From Pilatotrama ljubarskyi (taxonomy: Eukaryota; Basidiomycota; Agaricomycetes; Polyporales; Polyporaceae), in contig MU277719.1 in NCBI GenBank assembly GCA_022385805.1, positions 1-64,000 on the forward strand: a stretch of 64,000 bases of DNA, read 5' to 3'. The notes under the pieces are model-generated. The model was not told the origin of the DNA, did not search any database, and saw only the letters and a list, made by a program, of their open reading frames with translations. The position numbers and the translations under genes were made by a program. Positions 58,001-64,000 of the stretch are shown here, piece after piece. Numbering within the stretch: position 1 is the first letter of the stretch; each line of letters starts with the position of its first letter.

Positions 58001-59344
58001 CTATAGCTTAGCCTTTACAGTCACCTTCGCCGCGTTCTCCTGGATGATCTTTGCAGCGTCGTTCACCATGTTCTCGACGATGTCCTTCGCCGGGAGGATC
58101 TCGTGGATAAGCGCTGCGACACGGCCAATGAGCCACGCCCGTGCCTCGAGGGACTTCTCAGGGTGTTGCTTGAGATCGTGCTCGTACGGGATTATACCCT
58201 TCGAGGTGAGCTCCTTGATCTCGGCCTGACGGTTGTTGTTCCTGTAATCCTCGCAGATCAGCGCGAGCCGCAATTAGGGACTCGAGAAGAAGCCCACCAG
58301 TCGTCGACGTAGGGCGTCCTCCTCACTCGGAGGGGGCGGCCGGTGTAAATGAGTGTGGTGACGGCGTCCTCATATCCCGCGCTCAAGACCGCCTCCTTGT
58401 GCGCTTTTGGAGCGCCCGCCTCCTTGCTCGCGACGAAGCGCGTGCCGACCCACACAGCCTGGGCGCCCCAAGCGAGGTTGGCGGCAAGCCCGCGCCCGTC
58501 GTAGACTGCGCCAGCACCGATCACGTAGACGGGCTCGCCGGTCAAAGGCGACTTGCGGTCCTTGCAGAGGTCGACGCATGCAGGGATGAGGAGAGTAGCA
58601 GGGATGTCGCCCGTATGACCTCCACCCTCGCCCGCTTGCGCGCAGATGAGGTCGCATCCGGCGTCCAATGCCTTCAGGACGTGCTTGGGATGGCCGACCA
58701 TCTGAATACTTCGGCTCAGCAAGGTCTCCTTTACCTCACGAGGGCGAAGGTCTCACGTTCATGACGGGGATGCCCGCTGCATGGAGTTTCTCCACCACCC
58801 ACTTCGGGGGAACACCAACAGCGCAGACAAAAAGGGAGGCCTTCTCGTCGATTATGACGTCGATGAGGTCAGGCAATTGACCCTTGGTATAGTCATACTA
58901 GGAGAGATTGGTTGGTAACAAGCCGGAAGTGGGCACATATGACACTCACGTTAGTCTTCCGTGCGTTTCCCCCGACCTGGGGTAACAGCAGATCGACGCC
59001 GAAGGGTGCGTTCTTGTCCACAAGATCATCCTTCAGCGCTTTGATCTATAAGCGCGGCAACACGGACGTGGTTACGACAATGTAGAGCGAAGACATATGG
59101 CTCGTACGTACCTGAGCGCGCAGGATCTTCGGGGTGTAGCCTACGCCTCCAATGACACCCAAACCCCCCGCATTGGTGACTGCAGCCGCCAACTCCGGGC
59201 CCGCAGCGACATTCATGCCTGCACACGAGGACGCGGTCGGCCATCCAAGACGAAGAGCGACGCAGATCGGTGAGGCTTACCTGCGAGCAGGATGGGATGC
59301 TTGATCTTGAAGAGCTTAGTTACGGGGGTTGTGATGGTGGCCAT
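58001..59344 (-). CDS. Nitronate monooxygenase (2-nitropropane dioxygenase family)
   Basis: FMN-dependent enzyme that oxidises alkyl nitronates such as the plant and fungal toxin propionate 3-nitronate to carbonyl compounds and nitrite. The ATG at 59344-59342 opens MATITTPVTKLFKIKHPILL. FMN-barrel landmarks in order: AGMNVAAGPELAAAVTNAGG, LGVIGGVGYTPKILRAQ, NAPFGVDLLLPQVGG, ASLFVCAVGVPPKWVVEKLH and AAGIPVMN. Then VGHPKHVLKALDAGCDLICA, the flavin-phosphate loops QAGEGGGHTGDIPA and VIGAGAVYDGRGLAANLAWG, AQAVWVGTRFVASKEA, and RPLRVRRTPYVDDW. A phase-consistent intron then leads to RQAEIKELTSKGIIPYEHD and the C-terminal helix. Stop TAG at 58003-58001. Length about 360 residues, normal. Intact. 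Confidence 0.93.
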
Positions 59345-60021
59345 GGCGGGAGGTGTTGGCGGCGTGAGGGTAGGGAGAGTAAGGAGGTGGGAGCGGCAAT
59401 TCGAGAGGCTTTATGGAGATGCTTCGCCGGTCGGTGTCCGGCGCCCACAACCGCATCCGTCCAGCCGACATGTGAATAGACTCAGAGATCCACAAGATCT
59501 ACACGGGCGCTTACGAGCTTCCTCCCCTTTGACAAGGCGCCCGCTTCTTGAATTCGAACTTGACTTGAACCTATACAGTATAGTACAGTGTCTTCGACGA
59601 CATCATGTTCGCTTCACTCGCTTCACTGGGCGACGCATTCTCTCTCTGTCTTTTAGCGATGCGCAATATTCACATAAGGGAGCCCTATAGCCGCTCTGTA
59701 CACGCATAATCTCACCGGCACCGGCAGCGTCGACAACCACCCTTGTGGCTGTAAGTCGCAGCGTCAGCAGACACAGACCGGGTTTACACCATCACCGATG
59801 CGGGTTTCATGAGCTTCCAGCGAGCGCCGGGACAAACGATAGTGCCACTCGCTCGAGGTACGCTGATGAATCCCGTAATTGAGGTCTGAAGAGCTACAAA
59901 TCGGTCTCCAAGCAGTCTCGGCATCACTCTGGCCAATCCTGTAGTACCGAGTCTGAGCTCGAGGATCATATGGGGCTGCGCAAATCGAGCGATTGCAGGG
60001 ATATGCGATCCGCTGACTGCT
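59345..60021. other. Intergenic stretch
   Basis: Promoter side of the nitronate monooxygenase gene. The TATACAGTATAGTACAGTG cluster at about 59573-59590 is the only clear motif. A minus-strand frame at 59784-59969 may be a further decayed piece of the F-box relic that follows. Confidence 0.35.
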
Positions 60022-60790
60022 CTAGGAAGGAAACCAGTTTGAGAGTATCGAGGCAGGTATACGTACTAAGCCTCCGACGATTGCTAGCTTCTTGAGTGCC
60101 AGTGCCCACCGCGCTGGATTCGTTAGACTTGTTGCAAGAGACCGGAGATCGAGTGGCTCTCCCCCATCTTGGTCTTTGATGTGGATGCTTTGGAGGTGAA
60201 GAGCTTCGAGTAGCGGGAAGTCGCGAACGAGCCGGCTATGAGTGATTGAGTTGTGAACCAACCATAACCATGGTATATAGTCTACACACCCCAGAGCTTC
60301 CGCGCGCTACTACCAAGTATAGTAGTACTGTACAGTGCGTGTCGACGAAAGCAGTAGACTGTATCATACAGTGCTCGAGTAGAACTGGCATGTCCAGGCA
60401 GTATCTAAATAGACCGGCCTTTGGTGCGGACCGGTACCGGTGTCGTACTACGTAGCCTCGAACACATCTCATTGATCCTTGTGAGCCCGTACAGGAAACG
60501 TCTGATCCCAAGCATGTTGTATGAGTACCCTAAGTGTCTTGAGGCTTGGCAACCGTGCAATGACCCCATACACGTCTGACCTACTCCATAGTATAGGGTC
60601 TCCGGTCTCCACGGAGCCGTCGTGGAAGTTCAGCGAGAGCGAATGGACGTGAAACGCGACGACAGATGAGGTAACATGTCGCGAGAGAGCGTATGTGACC
60701 GTCCAAAAAACCGATAGTGTGCTCGGTGATCCCGACTGGCAAGCGCAACGGTATGGTGGATAGCTGTTAGCCTGGGGGGTCTTGGGTTGC
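60022..60790 (-). pseudogene. F-box/LRR-family relic
   Basis: Degenerate paralogue of the F-box gene at 61428-62793. One frame around 60640-60770 reads PLRLPVGITEHTIGFLDGHI and RSLATCY, against PLRLPVETIERTIGFLDGDI in the sister. The next frame gives HVHSLSLNFHDGSVETGDPI and VIARLPSLKTLRVL. Further on (60022-60261), FPLLEALHLQSIHIKDQDGG and ALKKLAIVGGLVRIPASIL align with LEILYIENLGIHDDG and LKEFSIVRGCIPPVALPW of the sister. Frames change and the segment between the F-box and the LRR part is shortened. Non-functional. Confidence 0.6.
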
Positions 60791-60945
60791 AATAGGGGAG
60801 CGAGATTGTAACAACTGGGGAAAATGGAACGCGCCGGAATTGCACACGGCACAACCGTTGGACTATCCGTCCCTCTTTCCCAGTCTATTACACCCTACTA
60901 GAGCCGTTACCTCGGTTGACTAAGCCGGGTCCAGCCACTCTAGTT

Positions 60946-60980
60946 GTAACGGCCGGGCAGCGCCGGCCGGGCCGTTACAG
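60946..60980. repeat. Short GC-rich imperfect palindrome
   Basis: The outer 10 nt TGTAACGGCC and their inverted copy flank a GC-rich centre, so the single strand could form a hairpin of about 12 bp plus a small loop. An isolated GCCGTTAC also occurs at about 60904. Function unknown. Confidence 0.5.
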
Positions 60981-61427
60981 AGATGGACGTCTCGATATAA
61001 GTACTCCGTATCAGCGCAGTTCTTCGCGGCGCGACAGATTATACGTACGGGCACTGTACTTCGCCCATGCATATCTATGGCACGCCCGAACCAGTCTCAG
61101 GCCGAACTACTTATCTCCGCTTGAAGTACTGCACCGAACTGGAGGATTCAGTGACCGAATCTTGAAGCCACAGGCTGCTGCACGAGCCCGCCGGTCCTGA
61201 CTCGGGTCGAGCCGGCGCTGCAGACAGAGCTTCATACGGCGCAGTAAGCGGGCGGGGGTACATTGCACGGAACCAAGGAAAGCTGCACTCAAATCGCCCC
61301 CAGCACGTGGGAGCCGACCGACAGAGAACAGCATCTGAGAAACACGTAGCCCACAGCTCCTCCAACGCACGAGACTTGACTTCCTTGTTATGGTGTCCGA
61401 GTCCGGTATCGCGACCGATGCTGCCCC

Positions 61428-62793
61428 TCAATCCATGCAAACCTCAACGTGTACGCCCGCTCGGGTGAAGCGTTCCAACATCAAGCCAACCGCCTCACGG
61501 TGCTCGACATCTCGCTCCGCCCGCTCCTTCTCGTAACGCTCGATCCTCTCGTTGCGTCCCATTCTGGCGACCGTTTCCATTGACGACGTCCTGACGTGCA
61601 GGCGAGAGAGGCGCGGATATCTCCTCGCGATGCCATGCACGTGCAGACGGTCGACGTCGCCGACCAGAGCTTGTGCGAGCCTCTCGAAGCCGCTCTTGAA
61701 CTCCACGAGCCAGCCGGGAGGGCTCGCGAAGACTAAGGTGAGGTGCTCGAGCGGGAACGGAGGCTCTTCGGTCGCAGAGAGGTCGTCCGCCAACAGCTCT
61801 AGGAACGAAGGGGACGGGAACCGAGGTGGCGGGATATGAGGCAAGCTCAAGGCTAGTCCAAAGGCCTCCCGGAGGTCATACTGGAGGCATAGCGAACGGA
61901 GTGAGCGGTAGTGTGGCAAGGCGGTGAAGAAGCCTAGCATGTGTTCTCCTGTTGGCGTTCACGGCGGGGCGGTCCGAATGAGCAGTCCATTCCCATCTGA
62001 TAAGGACTGGCACTCACGTCCTGTCATGGTAGTGCCCGTTGTCGGCCGGATGTCCCCGAGCAATACTCCGAGATGCCGCAGAGAGGGAGCAAACGAGGGC
62101 ACGCCGGGCCAACTGGGTAAGGAAGTCGACGGCAAACGTTCACTCCCTGGCCGCAGATCGAGCGACTCGAGCGATACGCCAGCGTAGTCGGTCAACAGTT
62201 CCAGCGATGATACCAGCCACGGGAGTGCTACGGGCGGTATGCAACCCCGGACGATCGAGAACTCCTTCAGTTTCCACTGCGCTGGAGTGCTTGGATCGAA
62301 CAGGCGCTCCGTGATGTCTTGGTCGTCCTGACCGTCATCGTGGATGCCTAGGTTCTCTATATAGAGAATCTCCAGTCCGGGGACGTCGTAAGCCATAGCC
62401 AGCATATGAGAAAGGATTTTCCTGCGGCCGTTGAAGTTACACAGTCTCAGTGCGCGGAGGTTGGGGAACCGCGCGATTATAGGCCTGAAGTTGTTTCTGT
62501 GCCATGCGGGCCCCGCGGAGTGGAGAGCAGTGACTCTGGGGGGCGTTCAGCGAGAGCGAGCGCACGTACGGCGCAATGTCCGGGTTGTCCTTGAGGATGT
62601 TAACAAATCCCCCGCTACGCGGCTGGTTAACGCCGCGGTCGTTCATAGACAGGGCGACGTCCCGCCAGATGTAGACGCGAGAGACGGGGAGGAGAGCACG
62701 GCATGTGAGGGCGCATGCGGAGAGCGAGGGTATGTCGCCGTCCAAAAAGCCGATTGTACGCTCGATTGTCTCGACCGGCAGGCGCAGCGGCAC
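61428..62793 (-). CDS. F-box/LRR-like protein, one frame break at a C-tract
   Basis: Predicted substrate receptor of an SCF ubiquitin ligase. The F-box is PLRLPVETIERTIGFLDGDI, SLSACALTCRALLPVSRVYI, WRDVAL. After YVRSLSLNAP the frame breaks at a run of six C on the coding strand (G-run 62538-62543). With five C the frame would lead directly into AWHRNNFRPIIARFPNLRAL and the leucine-rich part: RKILSHMLAMAYDVPGLEIL, FSIVRGCIPPVALPWLVSSL and FAPSLRHLGVLLGDIRPTTG. A phase-consistent intron joins the last exon, MLGFFTALPHYRSLRSLCLQ through HVHGIARRYPRLSRLHVRTS, ending EVCMD with TGA at 61430-61428. No ATG was found for the first exon at 62793; a small upstream exon is likely. Either a sequencing indel in a homopolymer or a recent pseudogene. 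Confidence 0.65.
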
Positions 62794-63460
62794 GATGAAA
62801 ACTGGCAGGTGAACAGACCACTCGACGCGAGGGGACCCCGACTGTAGGCAAGCGAGCCGCGAGCCGTCTCGATATTTACAGTATCTTGGCGGTGAACGGG
62901 CTGGTGACGGCGAGAATCAACGCAGTTGTTCGCAAGTGTGGCAGAATAGGCGGGAACTTCACGTACCGCCACTGTCCCCTCATGAACGTAACTGCCAGAC
63001 CGAATTCGAGGGTACGGAGTGAGGCCTGAGGATGCGAGTTGCTGTACTGACGAGCCCTGGGCCACCGTCTTGCAGTTCGTGCCGGTGCTTACATACAAGG
63101 CTCGGGACCGTGACGGTGCAGTGACGTCGCAGTTCTACGTCAACGTATCCCATACAGTAACAGTACCCACCACTCTTATACTTATACAGGACTGCCACCT
63201 TACATGTATATTTACTATTTACCGCCTCTTCTTCGCAATTGTCGGACTGGCTGCTTTTGGGTGATAGTAAGGCAGGGGACAGGGGAGAGTCACCGGTCGA
63301 AGGGTGACCAAAATCAGTTTGCACGCCGACATAGCGGACCGGTCATCAGACAATTTGATGGCTCCTAGCCACCGCATTCCCTCCCGCTTTCACTGGGGAC
63401 GTGAGACGCTATACCACACGATGTCAGAATAGGGCAAGCGGTTCACGGAGATCGCCAGTC
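62794..63460. other. Intergenic stretch
   Basis: Probably holds the missing first exon of the F-box gene, not located. TACAGTA motifs at about 62877 and 63153. No other gene recognised. Confidence 0.35.
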
Positions 63461-64000
63461 TCACCGCTTGAGCATGTTGACGTTCAATGGGAAGGGTTTG
63501 CCCATCCAAGTCGCAAGCTCAGTGTGGTCCTTGTAAGCGTCACCCGTGTTTGGATGGACGAGAACTCTGGGAGACAGGGAATACGATCAGTGAAGCTATT
63601 GCTCCCAGTATGCAGTGCGCTCACGAGAGAGGGCCGCGGTTGACAGCAAGCCAAGAGAAGAAAGTGCCGGTTTGGTGAGGGTTGAAGACGTTCACCTCAA
63701 ACATGGGGACCGGGTGAGGACCGACAGGCTTATCCCACAGTCGATAGATGCGAAACTGGAGTCGATCGGGTGTCAGTAGGTATGTGCGCAGGTGCTCTGG
63801 AGTCTGGACGCAGGCGTGCCTCTGGAAATTCCCGGCGGATGCGCTCATGCAGCTCTGCTGCGTATTTGGCCTCCTCTGGCGCGTTCGGCAAGTAATAAAC
63901 TATACAGCGCACTCGAATCAGCTCACCAGAGCGTGGTTCGATAGGGGAGAATGCCTCACTATGGAAGTCGAACCCGTTGTTCGAGGATTTGATTGGTGCG
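63461..64000 (-). CDS. DOPA 4,5-dioxygenase-type protein, 5' part beyond window
   Basis: Small vicinal-oxygen-chelate-like dioxygenase of the DOPA 4,5-dioxygenase family, known from betalain formation in Amanita; in most fungi the substrate is unknown. The window cuts the N terminus. Visible exons on the minus strand: NGFDFHSEAFSPIEPRS, then YYLPNAPEEAKYAAELHERI and RREFPE, then FRIYRLWDKPVGPHPVPMFE, VNVFNPHQTGTFFSWLAVNR and GPLS, then VLVHPNTGDAYKDHTELATW and MGKPFPLNVNMLKR with TGA at 63463-63461. The metal and substrate histidines of the family lie in WDKPVGPHP and HPNTGDAYKDHTE. Exon joins are in phase. The intron between RREFPE and FRIYRLW appears to use a GC donor (GCACGC) with a normal CAG acceptor. 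No lesion. Confidence 0.88.

Noticed and set aside
1..64000. CRISPR arrays, bacterial operons, rRNA genes
   Set aside because: No regular direct repeats with spacers, no polycistronic gene packing and no rRNA sequence; the DNA is clearly eukaryotic with introns.

Overview
The window looks like nuclear DNA of an agaricomycete fungus, most plausibly a wood-decay polypore. Three things point there: many short introns (mostly 45-70 nt) with GT-AG ends, GC-rich third codon positions in the real exons, and gene families typical of that group (DUF6534-type membrane proteins, expanded BTB/POZ and F-box families, an Egh16-like secreted protein). No start was accepted unless it is an ATG or follows a splice acceptor. 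Gene models were built by hand by joining exons across introns with matching phase. Where I counted every exon (transposase 1,814 aa, HMG-CoA synthase 471 aa, Egh16-like protein 300 aa) the total is an exact multiple of three.

Layout. 1-1.9 kb: no gene. 1.9-4.2 kb: a many-exon DUF6534-type seven-helix protein. 5.0-11.7 kb: a complete-looking DNA transposon, bounded by inverted repeats, encoding one very large fused protein (Ulp1-like cysteine protease, zinc finger, transposase-like domain). 12.6-13.7 kb: Egh16-like secreted protein. 14.5-15.5 kb: a broken fragment of the TFIIIC TPR subunit. 16.1-17.6 kb: NAD(P)HX dehydratase. 17.8 kb: intron-containing tRNA-Pro. 18.5-19.4 kb: unrecognised gene or remnant. 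20-23 kb: two BTB-family copies. 24.7-26.4 kb: HMG-CoA synthase. 27-31.7 kb: three BTB-family copies. 32-34.9 kb: Vps9 Rab5 exchange factor. 35.6-37.2 kb: another BTB copy. 39-42.3 kb: Reg1-like PP1 regulatory subunit. 44.7 and 48.3 kb: two tRNA-Arg(ACG) genes in opposite orientation. 47.3-47.9 kb: small uncharacterised protein. 48.5-49.8 kb: cardiolipin synthase. 50-55.7 kb: pericentrin/Pcp1-like spindle pole protein. 56.6-57.6 kb: broken BTB copy. 58-59.3 kb: nitronate monooxygenase. 60-62.8 kb: an F-box relic and an F-box/LRR gene with one frame break. 63.5 kb to the window end: DOPA 4,5-dioxygenase-type gene, cut by the edge.

The housekeeping genes (HMG-CoA synthase, Vps9, cardiolipin synthase, the spindle pole protein, NADHX repair, the PP1 subunit) are intact and unrelated in pathway. 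Between them lie rapidly turning-over families. Of seven BTB-family copies, only one (28.1-29.8 kb) reads through without a lesion; the others carry a single nonsense codon, a frameshift, multiple frameshifts or a 5' truncation. The main candidate for a poorly described system is the 6.7-kb transposon, whose protease and transposase are joined in one reading frame rather than carried as separate genes.
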